A stretch of DNA of 64,000 bases, from the NCBI GenBank assembly GCA_016700335.1, contig CP065014.1, positions 186,001 to 250,000 of the forward strand, written 5' to 3'. Origin of the DNA: Chlorobiota bacterium (GTDB taxonomy: Bacteria; Bacteroidota; Ignavibacteria; OLB7). Positions 33,904-43,067 of this stretch are shown here, piece by piece. Each line of letters opens with the position of its first letter. The first letter of the stretch is position 1. The translations under genes and the position numbers were made by a program. Under the pieces are notes generated by a model. The model saw only the letters and a list, made by a program, of their open reading frames with translations. It was not told the DNA's origin and searched no databases.

Positions 33904-36180
33904 ATGCGATTTCATATAGAAAATATTTACTTTCTTTTAATTTGTTTGTTAACATTTTCAGTTCCCATCTTATTAAAATCTCAAGAAACTGATAAAGGAA
34001 TTTATTTAGTAAATATTAATTCAAAAATACCATTACAAGATGTATCTGTAAAAAGTAATGATAATAGTTTTAATACAATTTCAGATGAGAATGGTTTTAT
34101 TGATTTAAAAAATTTGTCAGTTTTATCAAAAAATTTAATAATATCATGTGTCGGTTTTCAATCAATAAATATTGAAATCACAAAACTCACTTTTATTAAT
34201 AAAAGTTCAATTATTTATTTAACCCCCAAAGTTACAAGCATACAGGAAGTAAATGTTGTCGTATCTGCAAATAAAGGAATCTTTAAAACAATTAGTGATT
34301 TAGATATTCATTTACGTCGAATAAATAACTCACAAGAAGTTTTGAGAATGGTTCCTGGTTTATTTATTGGTCAACATGCAGGCGGTGGTAAAGCAGAGCA
34401 GATATTCTTAAGAGGCTTTGATATAGACCATGGAACAGATATAAATATTTCAGTTGACGGTATGCCAGTTAATATGCCAAGTCATGCGCATGGTCAAGGC
34501 TATGCCGATTTGCATTTTGTAATCCCTGAAATAATTGATAATGTAAATTTTAATAAAGGACCATATTATGCTGATAAAGGAAATTTTACAACTGCAGGTT
34601 TTGTTGAGTTTAAAACAAAAGATTATTTAGAAAGTAATTTTGTAAAAACAGAAGGTGGTCAGTTTAATACTTTTCGTGGAATAGCTGGTATTAATATATT
34701 AAAACCTGAAGGACAAAAACGAGATCAAAGTTTATATTTTGCTGGAGAAGGTTCGTTTACTAAAGGGTATTTTGAAAGCCCACAAGATTTTAGTCGCTTT
34801 AATGGTTTGCTTAAATATCATGGTAACATTAACAATCAAAACACATTAAACGCAACACTAACTGGGTTTAAAAGTAATTGGCATGCATCAGGTCAAATAC
34901 CCGATCGAGCAGTTGAAAATGGCAGTGTTGGTTTTTATGGAGCAATTGATAATACCGAAGGTGGAAGTACTTCTCGTCATAATTTAAATATTGCTTTGCA
35001 AAGCAGATTTAGTGATGGTGGTTTGCTTAATAATCAACTTTATTATAGCAAATACAATTTTGAATTATATTCCAACTTCACTTTTTATAAAGAGGATCGA
35101 ATAAATGGTGACCAAATAAGGCAGAAAGAAAGCAGGAATATTATTGGCTACAATGGATTTTATCAAAAAGATTCTTATATAGGAAAATTAATCACAGAAA
35201 CTAAGGCTGGTGTTCAAATAAGATATGATATTGTTGATGATATAGAATTAACTCGTACAAAGAACAGAATTGTAAATACTAAAGAAATAATGATTGGTAT
35301 TGTTAATGAGTTAAATGCTGCAGCTTATTTATCACAAAATATATCTTTATCAGATAATTTTGACATAACTGGAGCATTAAGATTTGATTATTATAATAAC
35401 CAATATAATGATAAATTAATTTCACAAGGATTAACATCAAATTCAACAATCATAAGTCCGAAACTAAATTTCAATTATCGTGCAAATGATAATGTACAAT
35501 TATATTTGTATAATGGCAAAGGATTTCATAGCAACGATACAAGAGTAGCTGTACAACAAAATGGAAAGAAAGTTTTACCACCTGCTTATGGAACAGATTT
35601 AGGTGGAATTTTTAAAATTGGTGATAACTTAATAGTTCAATCAGCATTATGGTATTTATGGCTTGACCAGGAGTTTGTATATGTAGGTGATGAAGGTATA
35701 GTTGAACCAGGAGGTCAATCACAACGATTAGGCTTTGACCTTTCAGCAAGATTTGAAGTGGTGAAAAATCTATTTGTAGATGTAGACTTAAGTCTTGCAA
35801 ACCCAAAGTCTGTTGGTGTTGTTGCTTCTGAAAGTTATTTGCCATTAGCACCTTGTTTCACAAGTGTTGGAGGTCTTACTTACAGAAATGAAAAAGGGTT
35901 AAATGGAAGCTTACGTTATAGGTTTATGGACTCCAGACCAGCAAATGAAGATAATACAATTATAGCTGAAGGGTACTTTATAATTGATGCAGCAATTAAT
36001 TATAATACGAGTAATTGGGAAGCTGGATTATCTATTCAAAACCTGCTAAATACTAAATGGAAGGAAACTCAATTTGACACTGAAAGTCAGTTACAATCTG
36101 AATCGGCACCAATTTCAGAAATTCACTTTACTCCTGGAACTCCATTTTTTGGAAGACTAAGTTTTACAATGTTTTTTTAG
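33904..36180 (+). CDS. TonB-dependent outer-membrane receptor
   Basis: 758 aa. A signal peptide is followed by a carboxypeptidase-regulatory-like beta-sandwich (~30-115, YLVNINSKIPLQDVSV ... ISDENGFIDL), then a plug domain (EVLRMVPGLFIGQHAGGGKAEQIFLRGFD ... ISVDGMPVNM) and a 22-strand barrel ending in a terminal aromatic (TMFF). The plug has an unusual histidine-rich stretch, PSHAHGQGYADLHF, conserved in a subset of TonB receptors. It suggests a metal or metallophore substrate, but this is inference. No SusD-like partner follows, so it is not a SusCD glycan system. Flanked on both sides by the GCCACGAATG-type palindromes. Confidence 0.8.
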   Translation: MRFHIENIYFLLICLLTFSVPILLKSQETDKGIYLVNINSKIPLQDVSVKSNDNSFNTISDENGFIDLKNLSVLSKNLIISCVGFQSINIEITKLTFINKSSIIYLTPKVTSIQEVNVVVSANKGIFKTISDLDIHLRRINNSQEVLRMVPGLFIGQHAGGGKAEQIFLRGFDIDHGTDINISVDGMPVNMPSHAHGQGYADLHFVIPEIIDNVNFNKGPYYADKGNFTTAGFVEFKTKDYLESNFVKTEGGQFNTFRGIAGINILKPEGQKRDQSLYFAGEGSFTKGYFESPQDFSRFNGLLKYHGNINNQNTLNATLTGFKSNWHASGQIPDRAVENGSVGFYGAIDNTEGGSTSRHNLNIALQSRFSDGGLLNNQLYYSKYNFELYSNFTFYKEDRINGDQIRQKESRNIIGYNGFYQKDSYIGKLITETKAGVQIRYDIVDDIELTRTKNRIVNTKEIMIGIVNELNAAAYLSQNISLSDNFDITGALRFDYYNNQYNDKLISQGLTSNSTIISPKLNFNYRANDNVQLYLYNGKGFHSNDTRVAVQQNGKKVLPPAYGTDLGGIFKIGDNLIVQSALWYLWLDQEFVYVGDEGIVEPGGQSQRLGFDLSARFEVVKNLFVDVDLSLANPKSVGVVASESYLPLAPCFTSVGGLTYRNEKGLNGSLRYRFMDSRPANEDNTIIAEGYFIIDAAINYNTSNWEAGLSIQNLLNTKWKETQFDTESQLQSESAPISEIHFTPGTPFFGRLSFTMFF

Positions 36181-36199
36181 TCTAAATATATCTTTACAG

Positions 36200-36356
36200 A
36201 GGTATTTCTTTTAAAAAATAATAGAAGAAAATTGCCACGAATGCACGAATAAAATAAACATTCGTGAATTCGTGGCATATAAATATAGTTAAAAACAGAA
36301 ATTATCTCTCCTAATCTATTGAAATACAAAACAGATTGAAAAACTAAGCTCTAATT
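36200..36356. repeat. 157-bp tandem repeat, unit 1, with GCCACGAATG hairpin
   Basis: Begins AGGTATTTCTTTTAAAAA and contains an imperfect 17-bp palindrome pair (36234-36250 and 36260-36276, one mismatch) related to the repeats flanking the GxxExxY gene. It repeats at 36357 with a period of 157 bp. Confidence 0.8.
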
Positions 36357-36505
36357 AGGTATTTCTTTTAAAAAATTATAGAAGAAAATTGCCACGAATG
36401 CACGAATAAAATAAACATTTGTGCATTCGTGTCATATAAATATAGATAAATACAGAAATTATCTCTCCTAATCTATTGAAATTCATAACAGATTGAAAAA
36501 CTAAG
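36357..36505. repeat. 157-bp tandem repeat, unit 2, with GCCACGAATG hairpin
   Basis: Second copy. GCCACGAATGCACGAAT is at 36391-36407 and the partially decayed arm ATTTGTGCATTCGTGTC at 36417-36433. It differs from unit 1 by scattered substitutions and ends near AAAAACTAAG. Confidence 0.8.
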
Positions 36506-36938
36506 ATCTTACTTCAACTTGATAATTTGTTATTTGTAGCACTTTTAATTTATGAATTTAGTACAATAAAATTTGTAGATTCTAGTTTAGTTAAAAAATC
36601 TATTTAATAAAATTCTTTACTTTCAAGAAACAATTTTTATTCATTAAATTTTTGTTATTAAATTTTATGGATAAAAAGTTGTAAATTTCAGAATCTCAAA
36701 ATGTAGTTTTATAACTACTATTATTTTTTTCTCTTTTTTCATAATTAAACTAATAATCTTTACGATAACTAATTGGAACTAATGTAAGAGAATAATGTAC
36801 TTTATTTTGAAGTATGTTATTATCAAACTTTACAGATTTAGCTAATTTATTTTTGTTAGGGCAATATGCCTTATACATTTTTTATTTTACAACTAAACAT
36901 TTTTCAATGAAATTATTTAGTAAAATCAATTTTCCACT
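36506..36938. other. AT-rich intergenic region
   Basis: 433 bp upstream of the lytic transglycosylase. No ORF, RNA gene, repeat or consensus promoter was identified. Confidence 0.4.
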
Positions 36939-39428
36939 ATGAAGAACAAAATAGGAATATTCTTTATATTTTTTATATCGATTATAATACTTTCAAGTTG
37001 CGGTAGTTCAACGCAATCCTCTAAAACCAAGCGTGCGAGCAAGGTTCAGATTGATGATGAATTTTCTGTGCTTGATGAGAATTCAGTTGATAAGTATGCT
37101 AATGATCCAGCAATAAGAAGAAAACTCGATGAAGCTCGTGGTTATTATTTGCTTGCCGGTAGATATGCTAATGTTAAGAAGATTACTCAAGCTGCCAAAA
37201 ACTACGAAACTGCATTAGGTATATTGAATGAATTAAGCACGTATCCAGATATATATTCCTATAAAGATTTTGCAAAACTTTCAGAGACTGTAGTAAAAGA
37301 TTATGAAGAAAAAATCCCACTTGATAAATTAGAACCAGGAAGTAACTTCTTTGTTTTACGTGACAAAATAATGAGTGAAATTGAAAATATTCCAATTGAT
37401 AAATCTAGAGTTAAAAGAAGTGACTTGAAAAATCCTGTTAAAGGTAAGGTTGATGGAATGCAAATTGAATTATCTGACCAACCAGCAGTTGACCAGTGTA
37501 TAGCATATTTTACTTCAGAAAAAGGAAGGCGTACTTTTAGTAATTGGTTAGGGAGAACTACAAAATATTTCCCAATGTATGATAGGATATTGAAGGAAGA
37601 AGGTGCACCATTAGAATTAAAATTTCTTTCAATGATTGAGTCAGGTCTTAACCCTACAATTGCGTCATGGGCAAAGGCTGTTGGCTTGTGGCAGTTTATC
37701 CCAGGTACTGGTAGAATGTATGGCTTAAATACGAGTTGGGCAATAGATGAAAGACGTAATCCTGAAAAAGCTACTAGAGCTGCTGCACGTTACTTAAGTG
37801 ATTTAAATGATGATATGGGTGATTGGCATTTGGCTTTAGCCTCTTATAATTGTGGACCTGGCAGAGTGCGTCAAGCAATTAATTCAGCTGGTGGAAGCCG
37901 CAATTACTGGGAAGTTAGAAAGTATTTACCACGTGAGACTCAACAATATGTACCATTGTATATTGCTGCTGCTTTAATTACAATGAATCCAGAAGATTAT
38001 GGTTTTACTGATATTAATTATGAAAAACCGACAGAATACAAAACGATTGTTTTAAAAGGGGGTACTTCATTTGACAAAATATCTAAGGCAGCAAATGTTC
38101 CAGTTGATGAACTACGCAGATTTAATCCTGAACTCTTAAGAGATAAAATTCCATCAGGTTATTATGATTATCCATTGAATATACCTACCTATGTAACAGT
38201 GGATATTTATGAAGCAATGAAAAGCTTGCCTGCTGATACATTAACTAATTCACTTATATCTCATAAAGTTCAAAAAGGTGAATCTTTAAAATCAATTGCA
38301 TCTAAATATGATGTAACAGTAAATTCTATTTGCGATTTAAACAATATTTCTCCAACTTCTCAGGTTGGTCGTGGAATTACTTTGAAAATACAAATTCAAA
38401 GAACAAAAACAGATATTACTTTGAATCAGGATTTAAACATAAATCTTTCTCAAGATAGTTTAGAAAACAGCGTACTCCAAAATATTTCAGAAAATGAGAA
38501 TATTAAATCTAATTCAAAAAGTGAAATTGGAACAATACCATTAACTAAAGAAGAGAAAGAACCAGAAACAGGTTTAAAAGATAAATCTAATGATGATGTT
38601 AATATAAAAAGGAACCTAGTTCCAGAAGATAAAAAAACATCATCTGCAATTTCTAAAATTGAGGATGAAGAACCAAATAATTCAATAAAAAATAAAACTA
38701 CTTCTAAAACTGGTTCATTGAATACAACTTTAAAGAAAGATATAACATCTAACAATAATGTATTATCAAAAAAAATTGCATCTAAAAAAGAAATATCTTT
38801 AAAAAAAGAAATAGTATCTAAAAAAGAAATTGCTTCAAAAAAGGAATTAACTTCTAAAAAAGAATCCCTTTCAAAAAAGAATCTCACTTTAAATAAAGAT
38901 AAAAAACAAAATATAGAAAAGGAAAATTTAAAGGATACTAAAAGTAATACTAAAAAAGACTTAGCAGATAAAACGACTAAATCTAAAAAAGAGATAAGCA
39001 AGGAGCATTCAGTGCAAAAGGGTGAAACCCTTTATGGAATTGCAACTAAATATGAAATTAGTGTTGGAGATTTAAAAAAATGGAACCCAGAAACTGCTGA
39101 AAATGGCTTAAAAACTGGTTCAAAGATTAAGATTAAATCTAACACAAAAAAATCAACTGGAATTGATTTAAAGAATAACAAAAACATATCTTTAAATTCT
39201 AAATCTGTTAAAAAAGAAAGTGAAAAGATAGTTATTAAAAAAAATAATCTAACTAAGAATACCCTTACTAATAAAAATTCAGATAGAAAAAAATCAACTG
39301 AATCAAATGATATTAGTGAGAAAAAGTTAATAGCTAAAAAAAATATTAAAGTAAATAAATCTGAAAGTAAAATCAGTTCTTTCAAACAATCAAAATATAC
39401 AAAAGGGAAATTGGTTGCAAGAAAATAA
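36939..39428 (+). CDS. MltD-like membrane-bound lytic transglycosylase with LysM domains (lipoprotein)
   Basis: 829 aa. A lipoprotein signal with lipobox LSSC (C21) anchors it to the membrane. The SLT domain (about 210-345) has the catalytic glutamate in FLSMIESGLNP, followed by AVGLWQFIPGTGRMYGL and LALASYNCGPGRV. Two LysM modules are visible: HKVQKGESLKSIASKYDV near residue 445, and HSVQKGETLYGIATKYEI near 688. It cleaves peptidoglycan to 1,6-anhydro-MurNAc products. Between the LysMs and at the C-terminus lies an unusually long lysine-rich, low-complexity stretch with short repeats such as SKKEI/SKKEL, absent from enterobacterial MltD. It may bind anionic polymers or act as a linker. Confidence 0.85.
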   Translation: MKNKIGIFFIFFISIIILSSCGSSTQSSKTKRASKVQIDDEFSVLDENSVDKYANDPAIRRKLDEARGYYLLAGRYANVKKITQAAKNYETALGILNELSTYPDIYSYKDFAKLSETVVKDYEEKIPLDKLEPGSNFFVLRDKIMSEIENIPIDKSRVKRSDLKNPVKGKVDGMQIELSDQPAVDQCIAYFTSEKGRRTFSNWLGRTTKYFPMYDRILKEEGAPLELKFLSMIESGLNPTIASWAKAVGLWQFIPGTGRMYGLNTSWAIDERRNPEKATRAAARYLSDLNDDMGDWHLALASYNCGPGRVRQAINSAGGSRNYWEVRKYLPRETQQYVPLYIAAALITMNPEDYGFTDINYEKPTEYKTIVLKGGTSFDKISKAANVPVDELRRFNPELLRDKIPSGYYDYPLNIPTYVTVDIYEAMKSLPADTLTNSLISHKVQKGESLKSIASKYDVTVNSICDLNNISPTSQVGRGITLKIQIQRTKTDITLNQDLNINLSQDSLENSVLQNISENENIKSNSKSEIGTIPLTKEEKEPETGLKDKSNDDVNIKRNLVPEDKKTSSAISKIEDEEPNNSIKNKTTSKTGSLNTTLKKDITSNNNVLSKKIASKKEISLKKEIVSKKEIASKKELTSKKESLSKKNLTLNKDKKQNIEKENLKDTKSNTKKDLADKTTKSKKEISKEHSVQKGETLYGIATKYEISVGDLKKWNPETAENGLKTGSKIKIKSNTKKSTGIDLKNNKNISLNSKSVKKESEKIVIKKNNLTKNTLTNKNSDRKKSTESNDISEKKLIAKKNIKVNKSESKISSFKQSKYTKGKLVARK

Positions 39429-39466
39429 TATTAATGTTATCAAAATAATTATTAAACTGAAAAATG

Positions 39467-39502
39467 AAAGACGTTATCAATAATTGATACGTCTTTTTTT
39501 TT
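39467..39502 (+). terminator. Rho-independent terminator
   Basis: AAAGACG and TATCAA arms pair with TTGATA and CGTCTTT (one bulged T, loop TAA), followed by a run of T. It lies 38 nt after the transglycosylase stop. Confidence 0.8.
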
Positions 39503-39555
39503 GTTTTGAAAAATATCTAAAACCAAAATTAAAATGATATTTTTGAAAAAAAATA

Positions 39556-40176
39556 ATGATTGAACTTGCAGACATAATTAAATGGCTTTCACAGCTCTCA
39601 CCAATTGGTCTTTATTCTATGTTGTTTTTTATATCATACATTGAGAATATTTTCCCACCTTCTCCAAGTGATATTTTAATAATATTTATTGCAACACTAA
39701 TAGGAATTGGAACAATTGGCTTAGGAGAGTCAATTATTATTTCAACATTAGGAAGTATAACTGGCTTTCTAACAGCTTTCTGGTTAGGTAGGAAATATGG
39801 ACGCAAATGGATTGATGATAAGAAATTTAAATTTCTTGATAAAAGTTCATTTGAAAAAGTTGAAAATTGGTTTGAAAAGTATAATTATGGAATTATTATC
39901 GCAAATAGATTTTTGGCAGGAACAAGAGCTATAATTTCTTTTTTTGCTGGAATGTCTAAATTAAAAATTGTTCCTACCACAATTTTATGTTCTATTTCAG
40001 CTTTAATATGGAACACCATTTTGATAAATATTGGGAAATTATTAGGAGACAATTGGGAGTATGGTGTGAAATTATTATCTGAATATAATATGGTTGTATT
40101 GTCAGTTTTAGCTTTAGTTGTTGTTTATTTTACAACGAATTACTTTATCAAAAAATATAAATCAAAGAATGTTTAA
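39556..40176 (+). CDS. DedA family membrane protein
   Basis: 206 aa. The family pattern is visible: IENIFPPSPSDILIIF (amphipathic re-entrant helix), a GxxxG-rich segment ITGFLTAFWLGRKYG, then FEKYNYGIIIANRFLAGTRAIISFFAGMSKL carrying the conserved arginines, and C-terminal membrane helices. DedA/Tvp38 proteins are thought to scramble or flip phospholipids such as undecaprenyl phosphate or PE. It overlaps the next gene by 8 nt (ATGTTTAA), so the two are translationally coupled. Confidence 0.85.
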   Translation: MIELADIIKWLSQLSPIGLYSMLFFISYIENIFPPSPSDILIIFIATLIGIGTIGLGESIIISTLGSITGFLTAFWLGRKYGRKWIDDKKFKFLDKSSFEKVENWFEKYNYGIIIANRFLAGTRAIISFFAGMSKLKIVPTTILCSISALIWNTILINIGKLLGDNWEYGVKLLSEYNMVVLSVLALVVVYFTTNYFIKKYKSKNV

Positions 40177-40825
40177 AAAAGAAATTTATTTACTTCTAAT
40201 TTTATTGTTTGTTCTAACATCTTGCAAGAAAGAGAATGCAAATTTAAATAGTAAAACAAAGAATGGAATTACAAACGAATATGATACTACTGATTCAAAA
40301 GATACAATTATTAATTTTCCTGTAAAAGATCCTGCCCAAAGCACTCTTCCAGTTGCAAAAGATGGTAGATTCCAAATACCTTTGAGTAAATTTGTTGGAA
40401 CTGATTTGTGGATTACATTACCGAAAAATTTCGCAATTAGTCCTGAAGCATCAGGCAACGGATCTGCATTTTATATTTTTGATAAAAGTGATCCAAGCTT
40501 AAAAGACAAATCGGCTACTGTTAGAGCTTTTGCTAGGTTACAAGTTACATCAAAGCCACCAAATGGTTTTGCTGGTCAATCAGATAGCACAATTGAAAAT
40601 GTTGTTATTGCTGCACAACCACTTCAATGGAAAGTTTGGGAAGAAAAATCTCCAAATGGTGATAAGTTCTATTTAAGGGAATTGAACTCACCAGACTTTT
40701 TTGCAGGAGTTTCACCTGAACAATCTCAAAAACATATTGCATTGTATATATATTTAGGCGGAACTGATGCTGCTAAAATTAAAGAATTGGTTGTTGCTGT
40801 TAATACACTAAGTATGAAGCCTTAA
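40169..40825 (+). CDS. Putative lipoprotein of unknown function
   Basis: 218 aa from the ATG at 40169, chosen because it gives a lipoprotein signal with lipobox LTSC (C19) and the 8-nt overlap with the DedA stop. The frame is open to 40118, but that would embed it in DedA. The mature protein has a Ser/Thr/Asp-rich linker, then a globular part (FVGTDLWITLPKNFAI ... GNGSAFYIFDKSDPSLK ... LAYIYLGGTDAAKIKELV-like C-terminus). No family recognised. Context with DedA suggests an envelope function. Confidence 0.65.
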   Translation: MFKKEIYLLLILLFVLTSCKKENANLNSKTKNGITNEYDTTDSKDTIINFPVKDPAQSTLPVAKDGRFQIPLSKFVGTDLWITLPKNFAISPEASGNGSAFYIFDKSDPSLKDKSATVRAFARLQVTSKPPNGFAGQSDSTIENVVIAAQPLQWKVWEEKSPNGDKFYLRELNSPDFFAGVSPEQSQKHIALYIYLGGTDAAKIKELVVAVNTLSMKP

Positions 40826-40911
40826 ACTTATTAATAAAGTTTTTGAAGAAATTCCTAAATATAATCCAATGCTTGTATTAGTAGTACTTTAATAAAAGAA
40901 ATTTAAAATTT

Positions 40912-40959
40912 ACAAGATATGATTTTCTAAATATTAGTGAAATTGTATCTTGTTTTTTA
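40912..40959 (+). terminator. Rho-independent terminator
   Basis: ACAAGATA (40912-40919) pairs with TATCTTGT (40946-40953), with additional weaker pairing inside, followed by TTTTTA. It closes the DedA-lipoprotein unit. Confidence 0.65.
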
Positions 40960-41067
40960 CTAAAGGATTTAATTAACCAATTAATTCCAAATTGTTTTTG
41001 TCTTTTAAAAAGTAGTTAATTAAAAAACTAAAAATTTATATTTGTATAATTAAAATTAATATAATTG

Positions 41068-42894
41068 ATGAAGAAATTTCTTTTTTCCCTTTTTTTTAGT
41101 ACTTTAATTTTTTCAAATTCTTTTACTCAAAACTTAAAAAATGATTCAATAATTTTTGATTCTTTGAATTTAAGAGATAATATTAAATTTCTTGCCAGTG
41201 ATTCACTTTCTGGCAGAAGCCCATACTTGAAAGGTAATGCTGATGCCGCTAATTTCATTGCCATTAAATACCGTGAAGCAGGATTAAAGCCAATTGGATA
41301 CAACACAACTAAAAAGAAACAATACTCAAATGAAGATTACTATAATTATTTTTCATTTTTAGCATCAGTTAAAACTGGAGATAATTCAAAGGTTGAAATT
41401 AATATTAATGGAGTTGAGCAAAAGTTAAAACTAAATAATAGTTATTCAGTTATGAGTTTTAGCGATTCATCATCAATAAGTTCAAGTCTGGTATTTGTTG
41501 GGTATGGAATTAATGCACCTGAATTGCAATATAATGATTATTCTGAAATTGATGTAAAAGGGAAAATAATTATTATAATGAGATATTTCCCAAACAACAA
41601 CAACCCACACAGTTTGTTTGCTAAATATGGATCTATGACTAGTAAAGTACGAACTGCTAAAGAGAACGCTGCCGCAGGAATAATTTTTATTTCACCACCG
41701 AAAGATTCAAGTTCAATATTTGAAACAAAACTTGATAAAAGTTTTGTAAGATGTGGAATCCCATGTGTGTCAGTTAGTGGTGATGTTTTTATTAATCTAA
41801 GAGATAGTTTAGGTAGAAATTTAAAAGAAATTCAACAACATATTGATTCAGTACGAAAACCTGCTTCTTATATAATAAAAGATTCTAAAGCAAATATCAC
41901 TTGTGATTTAATTTTAGAGAAAAAAAATGTACCAAATGTGATAGGTGTTTTACCTGGAACTGATCCTGTTCTTAAAGATGAGTTTATTGTTATTGGAGGT
42001 CATTTTGATCATTTAGGAATGGGTGATGATGGTTCATTAAACACTACAAAAACTCCATCAATACATTATGGAGCTGATGATAATGCTTCTGGTACTGTAG
42101 GGGTTTTGGCTTTAGCCGAGGCTTTTGGAAAGAATAATATCAAAACAAAAAGAACTCTGGTTTTCATTTGTTTTAATGCTGAGGAAATGGGACTTCTTGG
42201 TTCAGCTGCTATTGTTGAAAAATTTCCTTTAGAACTAGGAAAAGTGATTACTATGATAAATATGGATATGATTGGTAGGTTGGATTCTAATAATCTAATT
42301 GTTCAAGGCTCTGGTACTTCACCAATCTGGGAGAGTTTTGTTAAGAATTTAAACAAATATGATAAGTTTAACATCAAGTTTGTAAAAGATGGATTTGGAC
42401 CAAGTGACCATTCAAGTTTTTATACAAAAAATATTCCTGTATTATTTTTCTTTACTGGGCTTCATAAAGATTACCACAAACCAACAGATACTTGGGATAA
42501 AATTAATACTTCAGGAATGGCTAAAGTTTTAGGATTAGTATATAAATGTGTGAATGGGATAGATCAAATGATTCAAAAGCCAGAGTTTACTAAGGTGCAA
42601 GCATCGGCTCAGAACCGCAATTCAACTGGATTTAAGGTATATGCTGGTACAATTCCAGATTATGCCTACGATGGAAAGGGGCTAAAATTAAGCGGCGTTA
42701 CTGATGGTGCCCCTGCTCAAAAAGCTGGTGTAAAAGATGGTGATATCATTGTTAAAATGAATAACAAAGTAATTGATAATATATATGATTATACAGATGC
42801 ACTAGGTGAATTCATTCCTGGTGATGAAGTTGAAACTACTTTATTAAGGGGCAAAGATAAAATTGTTGTTAAAATTATTATGATGAGTAGATAA
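41068..42894 (+). CDS. Secreted M28 family metallopeptidase with PDZ domain
   Basis: 608 aa from the ATG at 41068 (a TTG immediately precedes it). A signal peptide ends near SFTQ. A PA-like inserted domain occupies about 130-260. The zinc peptidase core shows the M28 ligands: GGHFDHLG (His), HYGADDNASG (bridging Asp), FNAEEMGLLG (general base and ligand Glu), MINMDMIGRL (Asp) and GLHKDYHKPTDTWD (His). A C-terminal PDZ domain (about 515-605, LSGVTDGAPAQKAGVKDGDIIVKMN) probably controls substrate access. Likely a periplasmic or outer-membrane aminopeptidase. TATATTTG at 41037-41044 resembles a -7 element. Confidence 0.85.
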   Translation: MKKFLFSLFFSTLIFSNSFTQNLKNDSIIFDSLNLRDNIKFLASDSLSGRSPYLKGNADAANFIAIKYREAGLKPIGYNTTKKKQYSNEDYYNYFSFLASVKTGDNSKVEININGVEQKLKLNNSYSVMSFSDSSSISSSLVFVGYGINAPELQYNDYSEIDVKGKIIIIMRYFPNNNNPHSLFAKYGSMTSKVRTAKENAAAGIIFISPPKDSSSIFETKLDKSFVRCGIPCVSVSGDVFINLRDSLGRNLKEIQQHIDSVRKPASYIIKDSKANITCDLILEKKNVPNVIGVLPGTDPVLKDEFIVIGGHFDHLGMGDDGSLNTTKTPSIHYGADDNASGTVGVLALAEAFGKNNIKTKRTLVFICFNAEEMGLLGSAAIVEKFPLELGKVITMINMDMIGRLDSNNLIVQGSGTSPIWESFVKNLNKYDKFNIKFVKDGFGPSDHSSFYTKNIPVLFFFTGLHKDYHKPTDTWDKINTSGMAKVLGLVYKCVNGIDQMIQKPEFTKVQASAQNRNSTGFKVYAGTIPDYAYDGKGLKLSGVTDGAPAQKAGVKDGDIIVKMNNKVIDNIYDYTDALGEFIPGDEVETTLLRGKDKIVVKIIMMSR

Positions 42895-43067
42895 TCTAAA
42901 ACTTTAAATTGTTTTGATTCTATATTGTGAAATTTTCTATTGAATGTAGTTAATTTTACTGTAAAGTGAATAACGTTTAGTTAGTTAAATAAATATCTGA
43001 AAACCTAATGTTATCAAAATTATTTTAACCTAAAAACTTGAATTGAATTTTTTAATCCCTTTTCGTT

